Assembly: GCF_937952055.1 (NCBI RefSeq)
Contig: NZ_CALFYO010000020.1
Coordinates: forward strand, 496,001 to 560,000
Origin: an uncultured Piscinibacter sp.
GTDB taxonomy: Bacteria; Pseudomonadota; Gammaproteobacteria; Burkholderiales; Burkholderiaceae_C
Reading direction: 5' to 3'
DNA length: 64,000 nt
Shown: positions 1-7,354 of the stretch, in pieces
Numbering within the stretch: position 1 is the stretch's first letter
Layout of the letters: each line of letters starts with the position of its first letter
Program-made: the position numbers and the translations under genes
The notes under the pieces: model-generated
What the model was told of the DNA's origin: nothing
Seen by the model: the letters and a program-made list of their open reading frames with translations, nothing else
Database searches by the model: none

Positions 1-496
1 GTCGATCGACGTCCAGCGCAAAGCGCTCGACGAACATGAGGGCTCTCACCTGCTCTGCCGCCGAAGCCGCATCTTGCTGTTCGTCCAGCGTGTGCTGCAG
101 TCGCGCGATGGCGTCACGCCGATGTGCGTCCACCTGCTCGGCCAGCGCCTCGACCTCCTCGATGCTGCGCGCCTCGTCGAGGGCTTCGCGCCACTCCATC
201 TGCTGCATCAGGAAGGCGCCGGGCATGGCGGTGTTGTTCTCGGCGTCGATCGGCTGGCCGGACAACCCGCACAGGTAGGCGGCGCGCTTGAGCGGGTCCT
301 TCAGGCGCTGGTAGGCCTCGTTGACGCGCACCGCCCACTGCACCGCGACACGCTGGGCCGACGCGCCTTCCGCGGCGAAGCGGTCGGGATGCACCTCGGC
401 CTGCAGAGTGCGCCAGCGCGCGTCGAGTTCGGCACGGTCCTGCGCGAAGCGTTGCGGCACGCCGAACAGTTCGAAGTCGTTGGCATCCAGCTTCAT
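1..496 (-). CDS. hscB: Fe-S assembly co-chaperone HscB (partial, C-terminus off the window)
   Basis: J-domain co-chaperone that delivers IscU to the Hsp70-type chaperone HscA during Fe-S cluster transfer. Translated from the ATG at 496 the frame stays open for 165 codons to the left window edge. It begins MKLDANDFELFGVP, carries the J-domain HPD tripeptide at residues 36-38 (AEVHPDRF), then NEAYQRLKDPLKRAAYL, which is typical of HscB, followed by a helical C-terminal half (FLMQQMEWREALDEA). The start overlaps the stop of the upstream GNAT gene in an ATGA. Family length is about 170, so only a few residues are missing. hscA and fdx would be expected beyond the left edge. Confidence 0.93.
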   Translation of the reverse strand, partial: MKLDANDFELFGVPQRFAQDRAELDARWRTLQAEVHPDRFAAEGASAQRVAVQWAVRVNEAYQRLKDPLKRAAYLCGLSGQPIDAENNTAMPGAFLMQQMEWREALDEARSIEEVEALAEQVDAHRRDAIARLQHTLDEQQDAASAAEQVRALMFVERFALDVDR

Positions 497-984
497 GCGA
501 GTCTCTTCTCGTAGAACAGGCTGGTACCGTTGTCCTCGTAGCCACCGAAGGGTGCACGTCGCACGTAGCCGCAGCGCTCGTACAGGCGCAGTGCCTCCGG
601 CTGGGCGTCGCCGGTCTCCAGCAGAGCCAGCTCGAGGCCTCGGCGCTTCAGTCCGTCCTCGAGTTCGGCAAGCAGTTGCTCGCCGAGGCGCTGTCCGCGA
701 CAGGCCGGTCTCACGTACATGCGCTTGATCTCGCCGTACGGGTGGCCCTGCGTCGCCGCCTCGCCCGGCATCCGCCGCGCCGCGCCGCAGCCGACCGCGC
801 GGCCCGCATGCCGTGCGACGAGGAAACTGACTTCGGGGGCGAGCAGCGCCTCGACGTCGAGGATGTGGTTGTGCTCGGGCGCGTAGAGGCCGCCGAGGTA
901 GACGTCGAGTTCGGCCAACAGCGCGCGCACCTCCGCCTGGTCGGGGCTCTCGGCGCGCAGTGTGAAGACGGTGGCAACGGTCAT
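493..984 (-). CDS. GNAT-family N-acetyltransferase
   Basis: 163-residue single-domain acetyltransferase of unknown substrate. The acetyl-CoA binding motif A is visible around residues 87-105 (IKRMYVRPACRGQRLG), and the C-terminal half has the usual ALRLYERCGYV segment of GNAT proteins. The gene lies between iscA and hscB, a position where the standard isc operon has no gene, and its stop overlaps the hscB start by 4 bases (ATGA), so the two are probably translated together. Whether it modifies an Fe-S assembly protein or is a passenger cannot be told from sequence. Confident of the fold, not of the role. Confidence 0.85.
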   Translation of the reverse strand: MTVATVFTLRAESPDQAEVRALLAELDVYLGGLYAPEHNHILDVEALLAPEVSFLVARHAGRAVGCGAARRMPGEAATQGHPYGEIKRMYVRPACRGQRLGEQLLAELEDGLKRRGLELALLETGDAQPEALRLYERCGYVRRAPFGGYEDNGTSLFYEKRLA

Positions 985-1035
985 CGAAAGAAAAAGCGCG
1001 GCTCCGGGCCGCGCCTTCGGGTCATCGGCAGTCGG

Positions 1036-1359
1036 TCAGACGCGGAACGACTCGCCGCAGCCGCAGCGGTCTTTCTCGCGCGGGTTATGGAACTTGAAGC
1101 CCTCGTTCAGCCCCTCGCGCACGAAGTCGAGTTCGGTGCCGTCGATGTAGGGCAGGCTCTTCGGGTCGACCAGCACCTTGACGCCATGGCCTTCGAAGAC
1201 GACGTCCTCGGGCGCGAACTCGTCGGCGTACTCGAGCTTGTAGGCCAGGCCCGAGCAGCCCGTGGTCTTCACGCCCAGGCGCACGCCGACGCCCTTGCCC
1301 CGCTTGGCCAGGTAGCGCGTGACATGGCGGGCTGCTGCTTCGGTCAGGGTGACTGCCAT
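1036..1359 (-). CDS. iscA: iron-sulfur cluster assembly protein IscA
   Basis: A-type Fe-S carrier of 107 residues. The three conserved cysteines are present: C35 in TTGCSG and the C-terminal C99-G-C101 pair in DRCGCGESF. The frame is open further upstream, but the ATG at 1359 gives the standard N-terminus MAVTLTEAAARHV and normal length; the longer reading would run into iscU. It sits 11 bases after the iscU stop in the isc operon, so it is assigned as IscA rather than ErpA, which has the same fold and cysteines. Confidence 0.94.
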   Translation of the reverse strand: MAVTLTEAAARHVTRYLAKRGKGVGVRLGVKTTGCSGLAYKLEYADEFAPEDVVFEGHGVKVLVDPKSLPYIDGTELDFVREGLNEGFKFHNPREKDRCGCGESFRV

Positions 1360-1370
1360 GGTCGCTGGGT

Positions 1371-1763
1371 TCACTGTGTCTGGCCGGTCTTGGCCTTGTA
1401 GTCGTTGACCGCCGCCTTGATCGCATCCTCGGCGAGGATGGAGCAGTGGATCTTCACCGGCGGCAGCGCCAGTTCTTCGGCGATCTGGGTGTTCTTGATC
1501 GTCAGCGCCTCGTCGAGCGACTTGCCCTTGACCCATTCTGTGACCAGCGAGCTCGACGCGATCGCCGAGCCGCAGCCGTAGGTCTTGAACTTCGCGTCCT
1601 CGATCAGGCCGGTGACCGGGTTGACCTTGATCTGCAGCTTCATCACGTCGCCGCAGGCCGGGGCGCCGACCATGCCGGTGCCCACGGTGTCGTCACTCTT
1701 CTCAAATGAACCGACGTTGCGCGGATGCTCGTAGTGCTCGATAACCTTCTCGCTGTATGCCAT
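1371..1763 (-). CDS. iscU: Fe-S cluster assembly scaffold IscU
   Basis: Scaffold on which IscS and the partner proteins build [2Fe-2S] and [4Fe-4S] clusters. 130 residues, normal length. The ligand cysteines are C37 (PACGD), C64 (GCGSAIASSS) and C107 (HCSILAEDAIKAA). The HscA recognition peptide LPPVK is at residues 100-104. Lies between iscS (21 bases upstream) and iscA in one minus-strand operon headed by iscR. Confidence 0.97.
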   Translation of the reverse strand: MAYSEKVIEHYEHPRNVGSFEKSDDTVGTGMVGAPACGDVMKLQIKVNPVTGLIEDAKFKTYGCGSAIASSSLVTEWVKGKSLDEALTIKNTQIAEELALPPVKIHCSILAEDAIKAAVNDYKAKTGQTQ

Positions 1764-1784
1764 GGTGGTGCTCCAACAACTCGT

Positions 1785-3005
1785 TCAATGTGCCGTCCAC
1801 TGGATGGCACTGATGTCCACGCCGTCCTGGTACATCTCCCACAGCGGGGAGAGCTCGCGCAGTTTTGCCACGCGGTCTTTCAGGGTGCTGACCACGTAGT
1901 CGATCTCCTCTTCCGTCGTGAACCGGCCGATCGTCATGCGCAGGCTCGAGTGCGCCAGTTCGTCGGAACGCCCCAGTGCGCGCAGCACGTAGCTCGGCTC
2001 CAGGCTGGCCGAAGTGCATGCCGATCCCGAGGACACCGCGATGCCCTTGATGCCCATGATCAGCGACTCGCCCTCGACGAAATTGAAGCTCATGTTGACG
2101 TTGTGCGGCACGCGCTTCTCGGGGTGGCCGTTGAGGAAGGTCTGCTCGATGTCCTTCAGGCCGTCGAGCAGCCGCTTGCTCAGCATGCGGATGCGTTCGC
2201 TCTCCGTGCCCATCTCCTCGCGGGCGATGCGGAAGGCCTCGCCCATGCCGACGATCTGGTGCGTGGGCAGCGTGCCCGAGCGCATGCCGCGCTCGTGGCC
2301 ACCGCCGTGCATCTGTGCCTCGATGCGCACACGCGGCTTGCGTCGCACGTAGAGCGCGCCGATGCCCTTGGGGCCGTACGTCTTGTGCGAGGCCAGACTC
2401 ATCAGGTCGACCGGCAGCGTCTTCAGGTCGATCGCGACCTTGCCGGTGGCCTGCGCCGCATCGACGTGGAAGATGATGCCGCGCTCGCGGCAGATCGCGC
2501 CGATCGCCGCGATGTCCTGGATCACGCCGATCTCGTTGTTGACGAACATCACCGAGACCAGGATGGTGTCCGGGCGCAGCGCGGCCTTGAACTTCTCCAG
2601 GTCGAGCAGGCCGTCTTCCTGCACGTCGAGATAGGTGGCCTCGAAGCCCTGCCGCTCCAGTTCGCGCACCGTGTCGAGCACCGCCTTGTGCTCGGTCTTC
2701 ACGGTGACGATGTGCTTGCCACGGCCCTTGTAGAACTGTGCCGCGCCCTTCAGCGCGAGGTTGTTCGACTCGGTGGCGCCGGAAGTCCAGACGATCTCGC
2801 GCGGGTCCGCGCCGACCAGTTCGGCCACCTGTTCGCGCGCCTTCTCCACCGCTGCCTCCGCCTCCCATCCCCAGGCGTGGCTGCGCGACGCCGGGTTGCC
2901 GAAATGCTCGCGCAGCCAGGGGATCATCGCGTCGACGACGCGCTGGTCCACCGGGTTGGTGGCGCCATAGTCCATGTAGATCGGGAAGTGCGGGGTCATT
3001 TCCAT
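1785..3005 (-). CDS. iscS: cysteine desulfurase IscS
   Basis: PLP enzyme that converts cysteine to alanine and passes persulfide sulfur to IscU and other acceptors. 406 residues, normal length. The PLP lysine is K208 in SLASHKTYGPKG, preceded by the VDAAQATGK segment; the mobile active-site cysteine is C330 in SSGSACTSASLEPSYV. The N-terminal segment reads MDYGATNPVD instead of the common SATTPVD form. Two in-frame ATGs (3005 and 2999) are possible starts; neither has a strong Shine-Dalgarno sequence. It follows iscR by about 30 bases. Confidence 0.97.
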   Translation of the reverse strand: MEMTPHFPIYMDYGATNPVDQRVVDAMIPWLREHFGNPASRSHAWGWEAEAAVEKAREQVAELVGADPREIVWTSGATESNNLALKGAAQFYKGRGKHIVTVKTEHKAVLDTVRELERQGFEATYLDVQEDGLLDLEKFKAALRPDTILVSVMFVNNEIGVIQDIAAIGAICRERGIIFHVDAAQATGKVAIDLKTLPVDLMSLASHKTYGPKGIGALYVRRKPRVRIEAQMHGGGHERGMRSGTLPTHQIVGMGEAFRIAREEMGTESERIRMLSKRLLDGLKDIEQTFLNGHPEKRVPHNVNMSFNFVEGESLIMGIKGIAVSSGSACTSASLEPSYVLRALGRSDELAHSSLRMTIGRFTTEEEIDYVVSTLKDRVAKLRELSPLWEMYQDGVDISAIQWTAH

Positions 3006-3036
3006 GGCAGAACGCGAGGCGGAAAGCGAAGGCCGG

Positions 3037-3570
3037 TTACTTGGTGAAGGCGTTGCCGAGGGCGAACACCGAGTTCGGCGCGGTCACCTTGATCGGCTTG
3101 ACGACCGGCTGCGACGAGATCGCGCGCTTGACCGGGTGCTCCTCGATCGAGACCCCCTTGGCGATCTGCTCGTCGACCAGCTTCTTCAGCGACACCGAGT
3201 CGAGGAACTCGATCATCTTGGCGTTCAGACTGGCCCAGAGGTCGTGCGTCATGCACTTGCCGCTGTCTTCACCCATGCAGTCGCCCTTGCCGCCGCAGCC
3301 GGTGGCGTCGATCGGCTCGTCGACGGCGACGATGATGTCGGCGACCGTGATCTCCTCGGCCTTGCGGCCGAGCGAGTAGCCACCGCCCGGACCACGCGTG
3401 CTCTCCACCAGTTCGTGGCGACGCAGCTTGCCGAACAGTTGTTCAAGATAGGACAACGAGATTTGCTGGCGGGCACTGATCGCGGCCAGGGCCACGGGCC
3501 CGGTGTGCTCACGCAGCGCCAGGTCGATCATGGCGGTCACGGCAAAACGGCCCTTGGTGGTCAATCGCAT
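3037..3570 (-). CDS. iscR: Rrf2-family Fe-S regulator IscR
   Basis: [2Fe-2S] transcription factor that senses Fe-S status and represses the isc operon. 177 residues. The N-terminal winged helix reads MRLTTKGRFAVTAMIDLAL; the recognition region is ISARQQISLSYLEQLFGKLR. Cluster cysteines are C92, C98 and C106, a C-X5-C-X7-C spacing. The C-terminal tail after residue 145 is longer than in E. coli. The ATG at 3570 is chosen over upstream alternatives because of the AGGAG sequence just in front and because it gives the canonical MRLTTKGR start. First gene of the isc operon; autoregulation is likely (see the sites at 3653-3698). Confidence 0.96.
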   Translation of the reverse strand: MRLTTKGRFAVTAMIDLALREHTGPVALAAISARQQISLSYLEQLFGKLRRHELVESTRGPGGGYSLGRKAEEITVADIIVAVDEPIDATGCGGKGDCMGEDSGKCMTHDLWASLNAKMIEFLDSVSLKKLVDEQIAKGVSIEEHPVKRAISSQPVVKPIKVTAPNSVFALGNAFTK

Positions 3571-3652
3571 CTCAAATCTCCTAAAGCCGGCAAAGGCACG
3601 AGGGTTCTGGAAACTGTCCAGACAGTCGGCTCCCGCCCACCCTCGGACAATC

Positions 3653-3698
3653 CCGAGCGGTTTGGTCGAGTATACCTGAGACCGACTGTTTTGGTCGG
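3653..3698 (-). promoter_or_regulatory. iscR promoter with IscR type 1-like binding sites
   Basis: CCGACTGTTTTGGTCGG at 3682-3698 matches the type 1 IscR consensus YYGACTRWWWYAGTCRR at 16 of 17 positions. A weaker copy at 3653-3669 matches 13 of 17. Read on the minus strand, a TATACT -10 box lies at 3669-3674, so the strong site overlaps the -35 region (CCGACC, 18-base spacer) and the weak site covers the likely start point. This mirrors the tandem IscR sites known at E. coli PiscR. A further inverted repeat, ACTGTC-CA-GACAGT, is at 3613-3626 in the 5' leader. Seen directly; function inferred from consensus. Confidence 0.75.
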
Positions 3699-3719
3699 GA
3701 TCGACCCCGGAAGTTCCCC

Positions 3720-4202
3720 TCAAGCGCTCAGGGGCTGCCGCCGGATCAGTCCCACCAATCCATCGCAGGCGTCTTCGACCAGGTCGAGCACTTCCTCGAA
3801 GCCCTGCGGCCCGCCGGCGTAAGGATCCGGCACCACCGGGCTGTCGTGCAGCCGGCAATGCTCGGTCAACCGCCCCAGCTTGCGCCGATACGGCGGGGGG
3901 CAGCGCTCCTCGAGCAGGGCGAGATTGTCCCAGTCCATGGCCAGGATGAGGTCGAACTGGTCAAAGTCGGCCTCCACCACCTCGCGGGCTCGCAGTGCAG
4001 CGAGATCGTAACCGCGCCGGGCCGCATGCGTCTGCGATCGGCCATCCGGCGGGGCGCCGGCGTGCCAGGCATGGGTGCCGGCCGAGTCCACCCGCACGGC
4101 AACGTGCAGGCCCGCCTCGCGCAGCTTGTACCGCATCACCGCTTCGGCCGTCGGCGAGCGGCAGATGTTGCCCATGCAGACGAACAGGACGCTGGAGATC
4201 AT
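3720..4202 (-). CDS. low-molecular-weight protein tyrosine phosphatase
   Basis: 160-residue phosphatase. The P-loop C9-MGNIC-R15-S (CX5R) is at the N-terminus and the general-acid DPY motif is at about residues 126-128 (VVPDPYAGG); both active-site elements are intact. It lies upstream of iscR on the same strand, about 150 bases away, so the iscR promoter falls between them. The placement next to isc is common in Burkholderiales, but a functional link to Fe-S assembly is not established. Substrate unknown. Confidence 0.93.
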   Translation of the reverse strand: MISSVLFVCMGNICRSPTAEAVMRYKLREAGLHVAVRVDSAGTHAWHAGAPPDGRSQTHAARRGYDLAALRAREVVEADFDQFDLILAMDWDNLALLEERCPPPYRRKLGRLTEHCRLHDSPVVPDPYAGGPQGFEEVLDLVEDACDGLVGLIRRQPLSA

Positions 4203-4276
4203 TCGCTTCAGACAGGAGTTCCACCCATTCTGGCAGCCCCCGCCACCCCCTGCACGATCATGGCAAGCTCCGCCTC

Positions 4277-4627
4277 ATGCCGGACCCCACCACCGAACAC
4301 TGGCGGACCGACGTGGCCGACGCCGACGTCGCCACGCTCGACATCCCCCCTTCCCTGACGCGCAGCCGCCGCTTTCACGTCGATGTGCGCTTCGTCGTGC
4401 GTTGCCCGGACGACCCGGAAGGCGCCTGGCATGCACTGACGGTGGAGTTGGACGGCAGGCAGCGCTGGTCGCGCCGCATCCCGACCAGCAATCCGGGCCA
4501 GACCGACAGTCTGGACTACCACTGCACCGTCGAGTTGCCCGAAGGCGCCGGCCTGCGTGTTCGCGCCGTCACCCAGGTACGCGGCGCGGTGCGTCGGCAG
4601 CTTCGCATCGACGCGGAGGAACCATGA
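4277..4627 (+). CDS. small hypothetical protein
   Basis: 116-residue soluble protein from the ATG at 4277 (MPDPTTEHWRTDV). I do not recognise the family. It has no signal peptide or membrane segment and a beta-rich look (RRFHVDVRFVVRC, HALTVELDGRQRWSRRI), with arginine-rich C-terminal strands. Its stop overlaps the start of the following DUF1161 gene in an ATGA, which supports its being translated. Codon use has the same strong third-position GC as its neighbours. Confidence 0.6.
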   Translation: MPDPTTEHWRTDVADADVATLDIPPSLTRSRRFHVDVRFVVRCPDDPEGAWHALTVELDGRQRWSRRIPTSNPGQTDSLDYHCTVELPEGAGLRVRAVTQVRGAVRRQLRIDAEEP

Positions 4628-4929
4628 GCCACGCCGGCATCGCGACGCTGTGCCTGCTGATCGCCCCCGGCGCGGCCCTGGCGGACAACTGCGAGACGAT
4701 CCGCGCCAGCATCGACAGGAAGATCAAGGCCTCTGGAGCCTCGGGCTACGCGCTGACCGTGGTGGACCGGGACGCGAAGGTCACTGGCAAGGTGGTCGGC
4801 AGCTGCGACCTCGGCCGCAAGAAGATCGTCTACGCGCCGGGCCAGGTGACGGCCGATCGCGACGAGGCACCCATCCTGACCGAGTGCAAGGATGGCACGG
4901 TGTCGATGGGCGGCGACTGCGGAAAGTGA
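4624..4929 (+). CDS. DUF1161-type small secreted protein
   Basis: 101-residue protein with an N-terminal signal peptide (hydrophobic ATLCLLIAPGAALA, cleavage near residue 20) and a mature domain starting DNCETIRASIDRKIKA, with GKVVGSCDLGRKKIVY later. These match the DUF1161 family as I remember it, including the paired cysteines. Probably periplasmic; the function of the family is unknown. Starts inside the stop codon of the upstream small gene (ATGA), so they form a two-gene unit. Confidence 0.75.
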   Translation: MSHAGIATLCLLIAPGAALADNCETIRASIDRKIKASGASGYALTVVDRDAKVTGKVVGSCDLGRKKIVYAPGQVTADRDEAPILTECKDGTVSMGGDCGK

Positions 4930-4950
4930 CGGGGCGGCGGCAGCGCGCCA

Positions 4951-4964
4951 GTGAGGCGGCTCAA
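4951..4964. promoter_or_regulatory. FNR/ANR-like box upstream of the phosphoribosyltransferase
   Basis: GTGAGGCGGCTCAA has one mismatch to the FNR core TTGA-N6-TCAA. Its centre is about 68 bases before the start codon at 5026, matching the placement of the other boxes in this cluster. It is one of the weaker members of the set. Confidence 0.4.
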
Positions 4965-5025
4965 TGCGCTGCCTTGGCGCGCGGGGAAGATGCGGTTCCA
5001 TGGAATCGGCGAAGGACAAGAAGCG

Positions 5026-5688
5026 ATGAGCGGGGCTTTCGCCAACCGCGCCGAGGCCGGGCGACTGCTCGCCAAGCGTCTGGCTGCCACGCCGCACGAG
5101 GGCCGCGTGGTGGTGCTGGCGCTGCCGCGCGGCGGGCTGCCGATCGGTCTCGAAGTGGCACGGGCGCTGAAGGCGCCGCTGGACCTGCTGCTGGTGCGCA
5201 AGATCGGCGCCCCCTGGCAGCCCGAGCTGGCCGTGGCCGCGGTGGTCGACGGCAACCCGCCGCAGCTGGTGATCGACGCATCGACCAGCGCGCTGACCGG
5301 TGCCGACAGCGAGTACATCGAGAAGGAGAAGGCGCGCGAACTGCGCGAGATCGAGCGGCGCCGCCATGTCTACCTGCGCGGCCGAGCGCCGCTGGCGGTG
5401 GAAGGCGCAACGGTGATCGTCGTCGATGACGGCATCGCCACCGGCACGACCATGCGCGCGGCGCTCAAGGGCCTGCGCAGGATGCATCCGAAGCGTCTCG
5501 TCATCGCCGTCCCGGTGGCGCCGGGCGACACCTTGGCCGAACTGCGCTCGGAGGTCGACGAGATCGTCTGCCTGGCGCAGCCGGAGTTCTTCCACGCCAT
5601 CGGCAACCACTACGTCGACTTCCATCAGGTGAGCGACGACGAAGTCATCGCCGCCCTCGACGCGGCGGCCGCCCCTTCAGCGCCCTGA
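5026..5688 (+). CDS. phosphoribosyltransferase family protein
   Basis: 220-residue type I phosphoribosyltransferase-like protein. The PRPP-binding loop VIVVDDGIATGTT is at residues 130-142; an upstream LPRGGLPIGLEVARAL segment and RKIGAP are typical of the stand-alone PRTases found in bacterial stress clusters. The start at 5026 is chosen for a GAAGGA sequence about 10 bases upstream; the frame is open to 4951. In other bacteria this PRTase is often fused to a dienelactone-hydrolase domain; here a hydrolase of that type is a separate gene at 12780-13436. Substrate unknown. Confidence 0.85.
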   Translation: MSGAFANRAEAGRLLAKRLAATPHEGRVVVLALPRGGLPIGLEVARALKAPLDLLLVRKIGAPWQPELAVAAVVDGNPPQLVIDASTSALTGADSEYIEKEKARELREIERRRHVYLRGRAPLAVEGATVIVVDDGIATGTTMRAALKGLRRMHPKRLVIAVPVAPGDTLAELRSEVDEIVCLAQPEFFHAIGNHYVDFHQVSDDEVIAALDAAAAPSAP

Positions 5689-6147
5689 GGGACGCGCCTC
5701 GAGTTCGAGCTGCTGCTCGGTCTGGATGGCCTGCGCCATGTCGGCGAGCTGGCCGGCCAGCAGTGCGAGCAGGTCGTCGAGCGTGACCAGCCCGAGCAGC
5801 GCCCCGCGGGCGTCGACGACCGGCAGCCGGCGCAGGCCGCGACGACGCATCGTGCGCAGCAGGTCGGTGAGCGAGTCGTCCTCCCGCGCCGTGACCGCGT
5901 CGGCGCTCATCACGTCCTCCACGCGCAGCTTGGCCGGGTCGACTTCCTTCGCGATCACCGCAGTGACGATGTCGCGGTCGGTCAGCATGCCCGCCACCAG
6001 GCGCGCGCCACTGGACTCGTCGACGACGACCAGACAGCCCACGTGATGGTCGCGCATCAGCTGTGCAGCGCGCAGCACCGACAGATCGCGCTCGGCGAAG
6101 CTCACGATGCGGTTGCAGATGTCGCCGGCACTCAGCTTCGGGCTCAT
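5677..6147 (-). CDS. CBS-domain pair protein
   Basis: 156-residue protein made of two CBS motifs (roughly residues 10-72 and 78-138), each with the usual GMLTDRDIVTAVI and GLVTLDDLLALLAG ends. Such stand-alone Bateman modules bind adenine nucleotides and often act as energy sensors. Its 3' end overlaps the convergent PRTase gene by 12 bases. A paralogue is encoded at 12262-12783. An FNR-like box lies about 73 bases upstream of its start. Confidence 0.88.
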   Translation of the reverse strand: MSPKLSAGDICNRIVSFAERDLSVLRAAQLMRDHHVGCLVVVDESSGARLVAGMLTDRDIVTAVIAKEVDPAKLRVEDVMSADAVTAREDDSLTDLLRTMRRRGLRRLPVVDARGALLGLVTLDDLLALLAGQLADMAQAIQTEQQLELEARPSGR

Positions 6148-6213
6148 GGTCGTGTCCTTGCGATTCGCGTGAAGGTTCGCGCGTCATGCTCCGCCGGCCG
6201 GCCCCCAAGCCCA

Positions 6214-6227
6214 TTGAGGCCACGCAA
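6214..6227. promoter_or_regulatory. FNR/ANR-like box upstream of the CBS gene
   Basis: TTGAGGCCACGCAA has one mismatch to TTGA-N6-TCAA. On the minus strand it reads TTGC-N6-TCAA. It lies in the 88-base gap between the CBS start at 6147 and the stop of the capA-like gene at 6236, so it most likely serves the CBS gene. Confidence 0.5.
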
Positions 6228-6235
6228 GAAATGCG

Positions 6236-7348
6236 TCACGACGCGCTGCACAGGCCCAGCACGCCGTCGCGCTTGACTTCGACCCGCGTGCCCAGCGCAC
6301 GGCCACCCTCGTCGAAGAGCGCGGCGACCCAGCGCATCGCTGCCGGATCGGCACGCTCGAGGCGGAAGCGCCGCATGCGCATCGGCACGACCTCCGCGCT
6401 TCGCAGCGCGCCGTCCACCGCGAGCCGGACGCGGTACAGGCAGCCCACGTCGCTGCGCAGCGCGCCGTGCGGCTCGATCCCCTCGTAGTCGTTGATCAGG
6501 TCGCCGCAGCCGTAGAGGATCAGGCGATCGCGGTACACCTCCATGGCCAGCGGGTGGTGGGAGGAGTGGCCGTGGATCAGGTCGACGGCGCCCGAGTCGA
6601 TCAGCCGGTGCGCGAAGCGCCGGTGCGCGCTCGGGATCTCGGTGCCCCAGTTGCCGCCCCAGTGGACGGACAGCACCACCAGGTCGCCGTCACGGCGGTG
6701 GCGCGCCACGTCGTCGGACAGCCGGCGCGCCGTCGCATCCGACAGGTCGGGCAGCAGGGCCACACCCGCACGACCCCGCTCCGCCGCCCATTCCGGCGGC
6801 ACGCCGCTGCTGGCGGCGGCGCAGGCGAACAGCAACAGATGCCGTCCCGCGCTCCCGTCCAGGCCGGCCGGTGCCCAGGCCAGGTCGCCGCTGCGGCCGG
6901 CACCGGCGGTACGCAGCCCGGCGGCCTGCAGCGTGGCCAGCGTCTCCTCCAGGCCGGCCCGGCCCCAGTCGAGCACGTGGTTGTTGGCCAGCACGCAGGC
7001 GTCGAGGCCGGCGGCGTTCAGGCAGGCGACGTTGTCCGGGTGCATGCGGTAGTGGATGCCCTTGCCCGGCCAGGGCTCGCCGGCGCGGGTGACCGCGCTT
7101 TCCAGGTTGACGATGCGCAGGCACGGGCCGTGGCCGGTCAGTTCGGCGAGCGCATCGCCCCACACGTAGGCGGGATCGACGCGGCGCGGGATGGGCCCGT
7201 TGACGCGCTCCGCCAGGCGCACGTAGTCGCGCGCGTCGCGCACGAAGGACTCGTAGAGTGCCGGGTCGCCGGGTCGGGCGAGGATCTGGTCGATGCCGCG
7301 GCCGGTCATCACGTCGCCGCCAAGCACCAGCGTGAGGCCCTCCTCCAC
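6236..7348 (-). CDS. CapA-family metallophosphatase-like protein
   Basis: 370-residue protein of the CapA/PgsA type (calcineurin-like metallophosphatase fold). Metal-site motifs in order: GGDVMTGRG near residue 10, VNLESAVTR, LANNHVLDWG, SVHWGGNWG and IHGHSSHHP. No signal peptide or membrane anchor is evident, unlike true poly-gamma-glutamate CapA, so polymer synthesis is not implied. The start is a GTG at 7348, 6 bases after the rtcB stop, so archease, rtcB and this gene form one operon. An RNA or nucleotide substrate is conceivable from the context, but that is a guess. Confidence 0.82.
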   Translation of the reverse strand: MEEGLTLVLGGDVMTGRGIDQILARPGDPALYESFVRDARDYVRLAERVNGPIPRRVDPAYVWGDALAELTGHGPCLRIVNLESAVTRAGEPWPGKGIHYRMHPDNVACLNAAGLDACVLANNHVLDWGRAGLEETLATLQAAGLRTAGAGRSGDLAWAPAGLDGSAGRHLLLFACAAASSGVPPEWAAERGRAGVALLPDLSDATARRLSDDVARHRRDGDLVVLSVHWGGNWGTEIPSAHRRFAHRLIDSGAVDLIHGHSSHHPLAMEVYRDRLILYGCGDLINDYEGIEPHGALRSDVGCLYRVRLAVDGALRSAEVVPMRMRRFRLERADPAAMRWVAALFDEGGRALGTRVEVKRDGVLGLCSAS

Positions 7349-7354
7349 GGCCGA

